A DNA stretch of 64,000 nt from Paludibacteraceae bacterium (GTDB taxonomy: Bacteria > Bacteroidota > Bacteroidia > Bacteroidales > Paludibacteraceae). The notes beneath the pieces are model-generated. The model made no database searches. It saw only the letters and a list, made by a program, of their open reading frames with translations, and was not told the origin of the DNA. This document shows, in pieces, positions 43,834-53,396 of the stretch. The position numbers and the translations under genes were made by a program. How positions within the stretch are numbered: position 1 is the stretch's first letter; every line of letters begins with the position of its first letter. Location of the stretch: assembly GCA_017547145.1 (NCBI GenBank), contig JAFYQJ010000014.1, forward strand, positions 124,001 through 188,000, given 5' to 3'.

Positions 43834-46074
43834 ATGCGTAGATTTTTTTTGTTATTGACTTTTGTTTTAGGGATAGAAGTTCTTGCACAATCGGTTGTCG
43901 ATTATGTAAATCCGTTTATTGGTACAACCAATTTTGGAACTTGTAATCCAGGAGCAGTTTGTCCAAATGGGTTGATGTCGGTGGTCCCGTTCAACGTGAT
44001 GGGCTCTGATTTGAATGTTTACGATAAAGACGCTCGTTGGTTTTCAACACCTTATGAGTATAAAAATAGCTTCTTTACTGGTTATTCGCACGTCAATTTG
44101 AGTGGTGTGGGTTGTCCCGATTTGAGTTCGCTATTGCTAATGCCAACAACGGGAAACCTCGAAGTTGATTATAAAAAATACGGTTCAACTTATACAAATG
44201 AGAAAGCTACACCGGGTTATTATTCCAATTTCTTGGAAAAATATGGTATTAAAACCGAAGTTTCCGCAACGGAACGCACAAGTGTTGCTCGCTTTACCTT
44301 TCCCAAAGGCGAAGCTAATATTTTGCTGAATCTTGGCGAAGGTTTGACCAACGAAAGTGGTGCTATGGTACGCAAGGTTTCGGACACGGAAGTGGAGGGA
44401 GTTAAACTTTTAGGAACGTTTTGCTACAATCCTCAAGCAGTTTTTCCTATCTATTTTGTGATGCGAGTGAGCAAAATGCCTAAAACTTTTGGTTATTGGA
44501 AAAAACAGCGCCCAATGCAAGGTGTTGAGGCCGAATGGGATATATATTCTGGACGATATAAATTTTATACCAATTATTCTCGCGAAATTTCGGGCGATGA
44601 TGTTGGTGTTTATTTCTGTTACGATGCGGAGGAAAATGAGCAAATCGAGGTTCAGATTGGTGTTTCGTTCGTGAGTATGGAAAACGCAAGACAAAATCTT
44701 GACGCCGAACAGCCAACATTCGATTTTGAAAAAACTCACCAACTTGCTCGTTCTAAGTGGGAAAAAGATTTAAGCGTTGTGAAGGTTGAAGGTGGTACGG
44801 CTGACCAAAAAACGGTGTTCTACACTGCACTTTATCATGCTTTGATTCATCCTAACGTTTTGCAAGACGTGAATGGCGAATATCCTCAAATGGAAGGGGC
44901 AGAAGTGCTGACCGCAAAAGGCAATCGTTATACCGTATTTTCACTTTGGGATACTTACCGCAATGTGCATCAGTTGCTGACGCTTCTCTATCCTGAACGT
45001 CAGTTGGACATGGTGTGCACAATGCTAGCAATGTACAAAGAGCATGGTTGGTTGCCAAAATGGGAACTCTACGGTCGTGAAACGCTCACCATGGAGGGTG
45101 ACCCTGCAATTCCTGTGATAGTGGATACATGGATGAAAGGGCTTCGCGATTTTGATGTAGATTTGGCTTACGAGGCAATGTGCAAAGGTGCAACTACGGT
45201 GGGCAAGGACAATTTGATGCGTCCCGACATCGATCCTTATATCGAAAAAGGCTACATTCCATTGGGATTTTTTGCAGCCGATGCTTCGGGCGATAATTCG
45301 GTTTCGCATGCTTTGGAGTATTATATTGCCGATTGGGCATTGAGCCAAATGGCAGAGAAGTTGGGCAAAAAGAGCGATGCAAAACTTTTCTACAATCGTT
45401 CGATGGGTTACAAAAACTACTATTGCAAAAAATTTGGTACGCTGCGTCCAATTTGTGCCGATGGCAAGTTCTTAGACCCATTCAATCCATTGCAAGGAGC
45501 TAACTTTGAACCTGTTGCCGGATTTCACGAAGGTAATGCATGGAACTATACGTTCTACGTTCCGCACGATGTCAAAGGGTTGGCAAAGTTGATGGGTGGC
45601 GACAAAAAGTTTGTAGAGAAGTTGCAAATGGTGTTCGATAAAGGTTATTACGACCCTGCCAACGAACCCGACATTGCTTACCCTTATCTGTTCAGTTACT
45701 TCTGCGGCGAGGCGTGGCGTACGCAAAAAGAGGTGGCACGTTTGCTTCGTGAACATTTCCGCAATGCACCCGATGGCATTCCGGGTAATGACGATACCGG
45801 AACCATGTCGGCTTGGGCAGTGTTCTCGATGATGGGTTTTTACCCCGATTGTCCGGGAAAACCAACCTATATGCTCACCACTCCTACGTTTGAAAAAATT
45901 GAACTCACGTTGAACGAAAAATTCTATCCCGAAGGAAAACTGGTGATAGAAAAAACTGAAAATCTGCCTTACATAAAAAGCATAAAGGCGGGCGAAAAAT
46001 CCTTGAAAGGGTACGTTATTTCGCACGACGAATTGACATCGTGTGGAAAATTATTGTATAGAACAAAAGAATAA
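43834..46074 (+). CDS. GH92 family glycosidase (copy 2), divergent active-site motif
   Basis: 746 residues with signal peptide about 1-18 (LGIEVLAQ). Family blocks: YVNPFIGTTNFGTCNPGAVC, SLWDTYRNVHQLLTLLYPER, acid candidate Glu566 in FHEGNAWNYTF, and GNDDTGTMSAWAVFSMMGF. Where most members have GQ and AWY the protein has GT and AWA, and the HGNEP stretch reads PANEPD. Asn652 stands where copy 1 has the first Asp. Substrate may therefore differ from simple alpha-1,2-mannosides. First of a three-gene unit with copy 3 and the EEP-OmpA gene. Confidence 0.9.
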   Translation: MRRFFLLLTFVLGIEVLAQSVVDYVNPFIGTTNFGTCNPGAVCPNGLMSVVPFNVMGSDLNVYDKDARWFSTPYEYKNSFFTGYSHVNLSGVGCPDLSSLLLMPTTGNLEVDYKKYGSTYTNEKATPGYYSNFLEKYGIKTEVSATERTSVARFTFPKGEANILLNLGEGLTNESGAMVRKVSDTEVEGVKLLGTFCYNPQAVFPIYFVMRVSKMPKTFGYWKKQRPMQGVEAEWDIYSGRYKFYTNYSREISGDDVGVYFCYDAEENEQIEVQIGVSFVSMENARQNLDAEQPTFDFEKTHQLARSKWEKDLSVVKVEGGTADQKTVFYTALYHALIHPNVLQDVNGEYPQMEGAEVLTAKGNRYTVFSLWDTYRNVHQLLTLLYPERQLDMVCTMLAMYKEHGWLPKWELYGRETLTMEGDPAIPVIVDTWMKGLRDFDVDLAYEAMCKGATTVGKDNLMRPDIDPYIEKGYIPLGFFAADASGDNSVSHALEYYIADWALSQMAEKLGKKSDAKLFYNRSMGYKNYYCKKFGTLRPICADGKFLDPFNPLQGANFEPVAGFHEGNAWNYTFYVPHDVKGLAKLMGGDKKFVEKLQMVFDKGYYDPANEPDIAYPYLFSYFCGEAWRTQKEVARLLREHFRNAPDGIPGNDDTGTMSAWAVFSMMGFYPDCPGKPTYMLTTPTFEKIELTLNEKFYPEGKLVIEKTENLPYIKSIKAGEKSLKGYVISHDELTSCGKLLYRTKE

Positions 46075-46078
46075 AAAA

Positions 46079-48346
46079 ATGAAAATAAGAGCGATTATAG
46101 TATTTTGTTTAGCGATATTTTTTATCGCGTGTGATAAGAAAGCTTCTAACGACTATGTTCAATTTGTAAATCCTTTTATTGGTACAGGAGGGCATGGGCA
46201 TACATTCCCAGGTGCAGTTGTCCCTAATGGGGCTATTCAACCAAGCCCGGATACGCGTATTGATGGATGGGATGCTTGTTCTGGATATCATTATTCAGAT
46301 TCAACAATAAATGGTTTTTCTCATACGCATCTAAGCGGAACGGGTTGTTGTGATTATGGCGATGTGCTTATTATGCCAACAGTTGGAGAACAAAAAATAA
46401 CATATTTAGGTAAGTCGTCGCAACAAACAGCTTATGCGTCTAATTTTTCGCACGAAGAAGAGGAAGCTGAACCGGGCTATTATTCGGTTTTTTTGAAAAC
46501 TTATGGAATAAAAGCAGAGTTAACAGCTTCAAAGAGGGGTGCTCTTCATCGTTATACATTCCCTAAAAGCAATGCTTCGGGTATGATTGTTGATTTAGAT
46601 TATTCATTGCAACGTCAAAAAAATGAGAATATGTCGATAACAGTTATTAGTGATACTGAAATAGTAGGTAGTAAAATGACTGTGTATTGGGCTTTCGAAC
46701 AAAAAATACATTTCTATGCAAAATTTTCAAAACCTTTTGTTTCGTATCAAGTTTTAACAGATTCTATACTTACGGAGGATGGCTTATATTCGCAAGCAAA
46801 AGTATTGGTGCAGTTTGATAAAACAGAAGAAGGTGAGCAAGTTTTTGTAAAAGTTGGTGTTTCGGCTGTTGATATTGAAGGGGCTAAAAATAATGTGTTA
46901 ACAGAAATTCAGGATTGGAACTTTGATAAGGTTCGAATCGATGCAAAAAACGAGTGGAATGCATTGCTTTCACGTATAAATATAGAAACAACTGACGAAG
47001 TTCAAAAGCGTATATTTTATACTGCATTGTATCATACAGCAATTCACCCAAATGTATTTTCTGATGCCGATGGTCGATATTTAGGTATGGATCATAAAAT
47101 ACATCAAACAACGGAGGATAGACCTATTTATACAATTTTCTCACTTTGGGACACTTTTAGGGCATTTCATCCATTAATGACAATTATAGATCCAGCAAAA
47201 AATACTGATTTTGTTCGATCTTTATTGACAAAATATGCAGAAGGTGGACTTCTTCCTATGTGGGAGTTGGCTGGTAATTATACAGCAACAATGACCGGTT
47301 ATCATGCAGTACCAGTAATTGTTGATGCATATATGAAAGGTAATAGAGATTTTGATATAAACCTAGCATATGAGGCTTGTTTAAAAAGTGCAGATTACGA
47401 TACAACAAATATTGTAACCCCGCAAAAAGTAAAAAATGCCCTTGTATTGAAATCAAAATATTATAAAAATAAATTGGGTTATGCTCCTTGCGATCTTGAA
47501 CATGAAACTGTAGCAAAAGGCTTGGAGTATGCATATAATGATTGGTGTATATCGTTGTTTGCTAAAGAATTAGGAGACGATATTCGATACGAACGATTTG
47601 AAGAATTAGGGAAAGCTTATCGCTATTATTATGATTCAACAACTGGATTTATGCGTGGTTTAGATTCGAAAGGTGAGTGGAGAACGCCATTCTCGCCGAT
47701 AGAATCTAATCATCGAGCTGATGATTATTGTGAAGGTGTAGCGTGGCAGTGGACATGGTTTGTTCCGCATGATGTACAAGGTTTGGTTGATTTGATGGGA
47801 GGGAAAGATAATTTTATTTTAAAATTGGATTCATTGTTTACAATGGAATCAAGATTGGAGGGTGAACTTATTTCAAATGATATATCAGGATTGATAGGTC
47901 TTTATGCACATGGAAATGAACCAAGTCATCATATTACGCATTTATATAATTATGTAGGTCAACCTTGGAAAACTCAAAATTTAGTAGATAGTGTTTTGTA
48001 TAATTTGTATTTTGATGATGTAAATGGTTTATCTGGGAATGAGGATTGTGGACAGATGTCAGCGTGGTATTTACTTAATGCTATAGGAATTTATCAAGTT
48101 GCTCCTGGTAATCCTATTTATTCAATAGGAAGACCAATGTTTGATCATGTAACAATAAAACTTACCAATGGTAAACAATTTGTAGTAAATGCAAAAAATG
48201 TTTCAAAACAAAATAAATATATTCAATCTGCTACATTGAATGGAAGAGAGTTGAAATCGCCATTTGTATCGCATCAAGATATAATGAATGGAGCAGTTTT
48301 GGAGTTTGTAATGGGTGATAAGCCATCAAAATGGGGTGTGAATTAA
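46079..48346 (+). CDS. GH92 family alpha-mannosidase lipoprotein (copy 3)
   Basis: 755 residues from ATG 46079; an upstream in-frame start would overlap copy 2. The N-terminus IFFIACDKK is a lipobox with Cys18, so the protein is likely anchored in the outer membrane. Family motifs: NPFIGTGGHGHTFPGAVVPN, SLWDTFRAFHPL, acid candidate Glu552 in CEGVAWQWTW, AHGNEPSHH, and GNEDCGQMSAWY (Asn654, Asp656). 4 nt after copy 2. Confidence 0.94.
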   Translation: MKIRAIIVFCLAIFFIACDKKASNDYVQFVNPFIGTGGHGHTFPGAVVPNGAIQPSPDTRIDGWDACSGYHYSDSTINGFSHTHLSGTGCCDYGDVLIMPTVGEQKITYLGKSSQQTAYASNFSHEEEEAEPGYYSVFLKTYGIKAELTASKRGALHRYTFPKSNASGMIVDLDYSLQRQKNENMSITVISDTEIVGSKMTVYWAFEQKIHFYAKFSKPFVSYQVLTDSILTEDGLYSQAKVLVQFDKTEEGEQVFVKVGVSAVDIEGAKNNVLTEIQDWNFDKVRIDAKNEWNALLSRINIETTDEVQKRIFYTALYHTAIHPNVFSDADGRYLGMDHKIHQTTEDRPIYTIFSLWDTFRAFHPLMTIIDPAKNTDFVRSLLTKYAEGGLLPMWELAGNYTATMTGYHAVPVIVDAYMKGNRDFDINLAYEACLKSADYDTTNIVTPQKVKNALVLKSKYYKNKLGYAPCDLEHETVAKGLEYAYNDWCISLFAKELGDDIRYERFEELGKAYRYYYDSTTGFMRGLDSKGEWRTPFSPIESNHRADDYCEGVAWQWTWFVPHDVQGLVDLMGGKDNFILKLDSLFTMESRLEGELISNDISGLIGLYAHGNEPSHHITHLYNYVGQPWKTQNLVDSVLYNLYFDDVNGLSGNEDCGQMSAWYLLNAIGIYQVAPGNPIYSIGRPMFDHVTIKLTNGKQFVVNAKNVSKQNKYIQSATLNGRELKSPFVSHQDIMNGAVLEFVMGDKPSKWGVN

Positions 48347-48357
48347 AAATAATATTT

Positions 48358-49863
48358 ATGAAAATTCAAAATTTGTCTTTAATCTTATTGTTTGTCAGTT
48401 CTTTGTTTTTAGGAGAAATAAGAGCTGAAAAAATAGAAACTTTTGCTATCGGTTTTTACAATTTGGAAAATTTATTCGATACGATAAATGACCCTACTTT
48501 AAGTAAAAATGATGAGTTTACTCCGAATGGCTCAAACAAATGGGGTACGATGAAATATAATGCAAAATTAAAAAATATGTCGTATGCTATTTCTAAAATA
48601 GGAGTAACAAAATATACACCAGATGGAGTAGCAATATTAGGTGTGTCGGAAATTGAGAATCGTTCAGTTTTGGAAGATTTGGTTAAACAACCTTCAATAG
48701 CTGATAGAAATTTACAAATTGTGCATCACGATGGTCCTGATAGACGTGGTGTTGATTGTGCTCTTTTGTATAATCCTAAATATTTTACAGTAACAAGTTG
48801 GAAATCTATACCTTTTAAAATAAGCGATAAACCGAATTTTCGTTCGCGCGATCAACTTTTAGTAACAGGTATTTTGTCAGGAGAGGAAATACATGTTATT
48901 GTAAACCATTGGCCATCTCGTTATGGAGGAGAGGTTTCTTCGCGTCCTTTACGTGTAGCGGCAGCGGAACTTTCAAAAAGTATTTCAGATTCGCTTTTAG
49001 CTATAGACCCTAATGCAAAAATTATAATAATGGGCGATTTAAACGATGATCCAACAAATGTTAGTTGTGCGGAAGTTTTAGATGCAAAACGATATATCTC
49101 AGATGTTAAAAAAGGTGGGTTGTATAATACTATGTGGCCTATTTTTGCGAAAGGAAATGGCTCGCTAGGTTATCAAGATACGTGGTGTTTGTACGATCAA
49201 ATTATTGTTTCTTATGATTGGTTAGGGAATGATTTTTCAAGTTTGAAATTCATAAAGCCAGAAGTATTTAATAAACCATTTTTGACAGAGCAAACAGGAA
49301 AACGTCGAGGATATCCTTTGCGTACCCATGCTAGTGGGGTATGGAAGAATGGTTATAGCGATCATTTCCCGACATTAATTTATGTATTAAAAGATGTAGA
49401 AGAGAAAAATACAAGTCTTAAAGAAGATTTAGCATTTATTGATAATATTGTAGAATTTGAAGAAACTATACTTCCTATAGATACTTTTGTTAATAACATT
49501 CCAGAGGAGATTGCAGAGACTATTAAAACTATTCCTCAAGATGAATTTACAAATTTTGATAAGAATAAAGTTGTTATAAAAGATGAAAGTGTAGTTGATA
49601 AAATAGCAAATTTGTTGATAGAAAACACACAACTTTATTTAGAATTGGTAGGGCATACTTGTGACGAAGGTTCTGAAAAGTATAACTTAAAACTTTCTGA
49701 ACAAAGAGCAGAGTCTGTAAAGAAAATGTTGGTAAAAAGAAAAGTCCCTTCGGATAGAATAATTATAACGGCTAAAGGGATGAGCGAACCTCTATATCCT
49801 AATGATACTGAAGAAAATAAAAGTAAAAATCGTCGCGTTGATATGATTTTTACGTACAAATAA
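48358..49863 (+). CDS. Endonuclease/exonuclease/phosphatase domain fused to an OmpA-type domain
   Basis: 501 residues from ATG 48358. Signal peptide about 1-23. Residues 28-345 form an EEP fold: FYNLENLFDT, GVSEIENR, RGVDCALLY, NHWPSR, GDLNDDPT and YSDHFPT. A linker of about 50 residues leads to a C-terminal OmpA/Pal-type domain (about 400-501) with GHTCDEGSEKYNLKLSEQRA from residue 432 and NRRVDMIF, which normally binds peptidoglycan. A phosphodiesterase or nuclease tethered to the cell wall is inferred. 11 nt after GH92 copy 3. Confidence 0.88.
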   Translation: MKIQNLSLILLFVSSLFLGEIRAEKIETFAIGFYNLENLFDTINDPTLSKNDEFTPNGSNKWGTMKYNAKLKNMSYAISKIGVTKYTPDGVAILGVSEIENRSVLEDLVKQPSIADRNLQIVHHDGPDRRGVDCALLYNPKYFTVTSWKSIPFKISDKPNFRSRDQLLVTGILSGEEIHVIVNHWPSRYGGEVSSRPLRVAAAELSKSISDSLLAIDPNAKIIIMGDLNDDPTNVSCAEVLDAKRYISDVKKGGLYNTMWPIFAKGNGSLGYQDTWCLYDQIIVSYDWLGNDFSSLKFIKPEVFNKPFLTEQTGKRRGYPLRTHASGVWKNGYSDHFPTLIYVLKDVEEKNTSLKEDLAFIDNIVEFEETILPIDTFVNNIPEEIAETIKTIPQDEFTNFDKNKVVIKDESVVDKIANLLIENTQLYLELVGHTCDEGSEKYNLKLSEQRAESVKKMLVKRKVPSDRIIITAKGMSEPLYPNDTEENKSKNRRVDMIFTYK

Positions 49864-49893
49864 ATTTTTAAAAACTTTTATTTAACCTTTAGC

Positions 49894-49949
49894 ATGGTTG
49901 AATGGTTTCTAAATTGTTTTTTAGTAAAACCATCCAGCCATTCCTTTTT
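49894..49949 (+). terminator. Long-stem terminator after the EEP-OmpA gene
   Basis: ATGGTTGAATGGTTT (49894-49908) and AAACCATCCAGCCAT (49927-49941) pair with one G-U and one mismatch; CTAAA and TTTAG extend the stem inside. TCCTTTTT follows. Confidence 0.75.
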
Positions 49950-50010
49950 GCAACAAACTTTTGTCTTGTTGTTAAAAAATGGTAATTGTTTTTTCTCTTA
50001 ATGAATTTGC

Positions 50011-50042
50011 TTTGATTAGTAGAAAGTAAAATTGTAATTTTG
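50011..50042 (+). promoter_or_regulatory. Consensus promoter of the coaX operon
   Basis: TTTG (50011-50014), 20 nt, then TAATTTTG (50035-50042) followed by C. This is the best match in the window to the Bacteroidetes primary-sigma promoter TTTG-N19-21-TAnnTTTG. The coaX ATG is 17 nt further. Confidence 0.8.
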
Positions 50043-50059
50043 CTAGTTATTTAGATAAT

Positions 50060-50779
50060 ATGCTAAATCTCGTTATTGACAAAGGTAATACATGTTCAAA
50101 AATTGCAGTTTTTGACGATACTGAAATTGTTTTTTTTCAAAAGACAAATCTTTTGTCGTGTGCTTTTTTTGAGTCGATATTTCAAAAATATCCAATTTGT
50201 AAAGCCCTTTTATCAACGGTTTCAGGGGTAGAAGATTCAGTTTTAGATTTTTTATCACAAAAGTGTAATTTAACTATTTTTTCTACTAAAACTACGATGC
50301 CTATTAAGATTGCGTATACTACACCAAACACTTTAGGGTGCGATAGATTAGCTGCCGTTTTAGGAGCATTTTTTTTAAGGCCTCACGAAAATTTTATAGT
50401 AATAGATTGTGGTACGTGTATTACTTATGAGGTTTTTGTTGATGGTACTTATTTGGGAGGAAGTATTCTGCCGGGTATGCAAATGCGTTTTCGAGCGTTA
50501 AATAGTTATACTGAAGCATTACCTTTAGTTCAACCAGAGAAAAATGATTTGTTGTTTGGTGAAGATACAATCTCGGCAATACGAACAGGTGTGCAGAATG
50601 GAATAGTGAATGAAATAGATGGTTTTATAGCAGTTATAAAGGAACGATTTGGGGATATGAGTGTTTTTTTGACAGGAGGAGATTGTCTTTTCTTTGAAAA
50701 GTGCTTAAAAAATCGCATCTTTGCAGTCGAAAATTTAACGTTAATAGGACTTAACGGATTGATAAAATATAATGCGTAA
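50060..50779 (+). CDS. coaX: Type III pantothenate kinase
   Basis: ATP-dependent phosphorylation of pantothenate, the first committed step of CoA synthesis. 239 residues of the ASKHA fold: LVIDKGNTCSKIAVF at the start, TPNTLGCDRLAAVLGAF, VIDCGTCITYEVF and LGGSILPGMQMR. The type III class is not inhibited by CoA. Heads a conserved cell-envelope gene row and overlaps the next gene by 8 nt. Confidence 0.96.
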   Translation: MLNLVIDKGNTCSKIAVFDDTEIVFFQKTNLLSCAFFESIFQKYPICKALLSTVSGVEDSVLDFLSQKCNLTIFSTKTTMPIKIAYTTPNTLGCDRLAAVLGAFFLRPHENFIVIDCGTCITYEVFVDGTYLGGSILPGMQMRFRALNSYTEALPLVQPEKNDLLFGEDTISAIRTGVQNGIVNEIDGFIAVIKERFGDMSVFLTGGDCLFFEKCLKNRIFAVENLTLIGLNGLIKYNA

Positions 50780-51983
50780 AATAAGTTACATATTTTTTAT
50801 TTTGATTTTGTTTGTAGAAGGTACGCTTTTTGCACAAAATAATACAAACTCTCCATATACGCGTTATGGTTATGGTCGGTTAGATGATATGGCCTTTGGT
50901 CGTTGCTTGGGGATGGGAGGTTTGAGCATTGGTTTAAGAGGAAATACTAATGTGAATCCTGGAAATCCTGCTTCGTATAGTGCTGTAGATAGCATGACTT
51001 TTATTTTTGATATGGGAATCTCTGGCTCTTTTTCTCGTTTTGCGAGTGGTGGCTCGCAACGAGTAACAGGAACGGGTAATTTAGATTATTTAGCTATACA
51101 ATTTTCGGCTACAAAATGGATGGGTATTAGTGTTGGATTGATGCCTTATTCTTCTGTGGGTTATGATTTTGGTACTTCGGATTCAATTCCCTATAAAAAT
51201 TCTCAAAACTATAAAGGGTCGGGTGGTATATCTCAAGTTTATTTAGGTTTATCATTTAATTTATGGAAACGGTTATCGTTGGGAGCTAATGCCTATTTTT
51301 TATGGGGAGAAATGTTGCATAGTAGACAAGTAGATTTTGACTCTTCATCCATTCCTTCTTCAGAAAATACCTCCAATCTACATGTTCGCAGTTTTAATTT
51401 TCGATATGGATTGCAATATACGGAGCGTATAGCAAAGAAGCATGTTTTGACATTAGGGTTAGCTTATGAAAATCGTTCACGTTTGCGTGGCGATTATGAG
51501 AATATTACAGTTGGCGTAGATACAACCATAGTTTCAAAAGATAGCCCATTACAATTGCCGTCTTTTTATGGTGCAGGTATCTCTTATAACTATGATGACC
51601 GATTGACGATAGGAGTAGATTATTCAATGTATGAATTTTCAAAAGCAAAGTCATTTAATGTTGATACTATAGTTTTCTTAAATAATCGACATAAATGGGT
51701 ACTTGGTGCTGAATATATTCACGATCCCAATGGGTTGCGTTATGTCGATAGAATGCGTTGGCGTATTGGTGCCGATTTGACAACTTCGTATATTTCTTCT
51801 GATTTGAATTATGGGATAACGATAGGGGTTGGACTTCCATTAAAAACGGCAAGAACGATTTTAAATGTAGCTTTCGAGTATGATAAAATTGGTAGACGAA
51901 ATTTTATACGTGAAGATTGTTTTAAATTAAGTTTTAATGCCACAATAAACGAAATGTGGTTTTTTAAGTCAAAAATAAAGTAA
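50772..51983 (+). CDS. Outer membrane beta-barrel protein
   Basis: 403 residues with signal peptide about 1-21 (FVEGTLFAQ). The region after NTNSPYTRYGYGRLDDMAFG alternates aromatic and polar residues in about 12-14 strands, with FxxxGxxxx barrel patterns (GISVGLMPYSSVGYDFG, LSLGANAYFLWGE, LTIGVDYSMYEF) and ends in the strand INEMWFFKSKIK. Resembles transport-type barrels found beside coaX in Bacteroidales. Cargo unknown. Confidence 0.8.
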   Translation: MRKISYIFFILILFVEGTLFAQNNTNSPYTRYGYGRLDDMAFGRCLGMGGLSIGLRGNTNVNPGNPASYSAVDSMTFIFDMGISGSFSRFASGGSQRVTGTGNLDYLAIQFSATKWMGISVGLMPYSSVGYDFGTSDSIPYKNSQNYKGSGGISQVYLGLSFNLWKRLSLGANAYFLWGEMLHSRQVDFDSSSIPSSENTSNLHVRSFNFRYGLQYTERIAKKHVLTLGLAYENRSRLRGDYENITVGVDTTIVSKDSPLQLPSFYGAGISYNYDDRLTIGVDYSMYEFSKAKSFNVDTIVFLNNRHKWVLGAEYIHDPNGLRYVDRMRWRIGADLTTSYISSDLNYGITIGVGLPLKTARTILNVAFEYDKIGRRNFIREDCFKLSFNATINEMWFFKSKIK

Positions 51984-52004
51984 ACAAAATAAAAAATAAG
52001 AAAA

Positions 52005-53393
52005 ATGAAAAAATTATTGATGTTAATGGTTGTACTCCTTATTGTAGGAGGTCAAAGTATGATGGCAAAACCTAAAAAAGAGTTGAAAAAAACTGATAAA
52101 GTTGAGAATTTGAAATTGCCTGTAAAAGAAGAAGCCCCCGTAGTAGAAGAGGCACCTGTTGTTACAGACGAATGTTTGGCAAATGCTAGTTTGTTTGCTA
52201 CTTCGTATAAGCAAAAAGATTTTGCTGGAGCTTACGAACCTTGGTCGCAGGTTTATGAAAATTGCCCAACCGCGAATAGAGCAATTTACACGTATGGAGA
52301 AAAAATTCTAGAATGGAAAATTGCGAATGAGCAAGATGCTACTCAAAAACAAGTTTTTATTGATAAGGCAATAGAGTTGTATGATAAATGGGTGAAATAT
52401 AAAGCAGATGCTACATATCCAAAGGGACGAATTTTAGGTCGTAAGGCTTGTACGTATATTAATTATAATGAAGGAACTAAAATTGTAGCTTACAATTGGT
52501 TAAAAGAGTCTGTTACTACTCAAGGTGAAAAATCGGAACTTAATGCTTTGCAACAATTTGTAATTGTTTCGTATGAAAAATATAAAGCAGATGCTTCTTT
52601 TGCAGAGCAATTTATTAATGATTATTTAACGGTATCTGAAATTGCAGATGCAAAAGCTAAAAATCCAGAAGAAAAAAATAAAGCAGCTTATGCAACTGTA
52701 AAAACAAACTCAGATGCCTTGTTTTTAGCATCAGGTGTAGCAGATTGTGCAACATTGGATAATATTTTTAAATTGAAGGTAGAAGAAAATTCTACTAATG
52801 TCGATTATCTAAATACAATTTTAAGTTGTTATCGTCGTTTACGTTGCAATGAATCGCCTGTGTTTTTCAAAGCTTCTGAATTTGCACATAAAATTTCACC
52901 AACAGCTGAATCGGCAAATGGTTGTGCAGAGATGTCATATAAAAATGAGAAATACGACGAAGCAATCGCTTATTACGAAGAAGCAGTTAAGTTGGCTACA
53001 GATGCTTTGCAAAAGGCTGATTATCAATTTAAAATGGCTCAAATTTGTAGTAAATTAAATAGATATTCAAAAGCAAGAGAATATGCTCGATTGGCATTGT
53101 CTAATAATCCTAATGATGGTAGACCATATTTGTTGATAGGAAGTCTTTATGCACAATCTAAAATTTATGATGATGCAACGTTACAGAAAACAGTTTATTG
53201 GGTTGCAGTTGATAAATTTGAGCAAGCTAAACGTGTAGATCCAGAAAATTGTACTGAAGATGCAAATAGAATGATAAGTACTTATAAAAAATATTATCCT
53301 TCAAAAGAGGAAGTGTTTATGCACCCAGATTTGCAACATGGTAAAACTTTCCGTGTGGAAGGCTGGATTGGTGAAAGTACAGTTTGCCGTTAA
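52005..53393 (+). CDS. TPR-repeat periplasmic protein
   Basis: 462 residues with signal peptide about 1-21 (GGQSMMAKP), a charged Glu/Val/Pro linker, and helical repeats; clear TPR-like units are AEMSYKNEKYDEAIAYYEEA and AQICSKLNRYSKAREYARLA. Probably a scaffold or interaction partner in envelope assembly, judging from the genes around it. No enzymatic motif. Confidence 0.82.
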   Translation: MKKLLMLMVVLLIVGGQSMMAKPKKELKKTDKVENLKLPVKEEAPVVEEAPVVTDECLANASLFATSYKQKDFAGAYEPWSQVYENCPTANRAIYTYGEKILEWKIANEQDATQKQVFIDKAIELYDKWVKYKADATYPKGRILGRKACTYINYNEGTKIVAYNWLKESVTTQGEKSELNALQQFVIVSYEKYKADASFAEQFINDYLTVSEIADAKAKNPEEKNKAAYATVKTNSDALFLASGVADCATLDNIFKLKVEENSTNVDYLNTILSCYRRLRCNESPVFFKASEFAHKISPTAESANGCAEMSYKNEKYDEAIAYYEEAVKLATDALQKADYQFKMAQICSKLNRYSKAREYARLALSNNPNDGRPYLLIGSLYAQSKIYDDATLQKTVYWVAVDKFEQAKRVDPENCTEDANRMISTYKKYYPSKEEVFMHPDLQHGKTFRVEGWIGESTVCR

Positions 53394-53396
53394 TTT

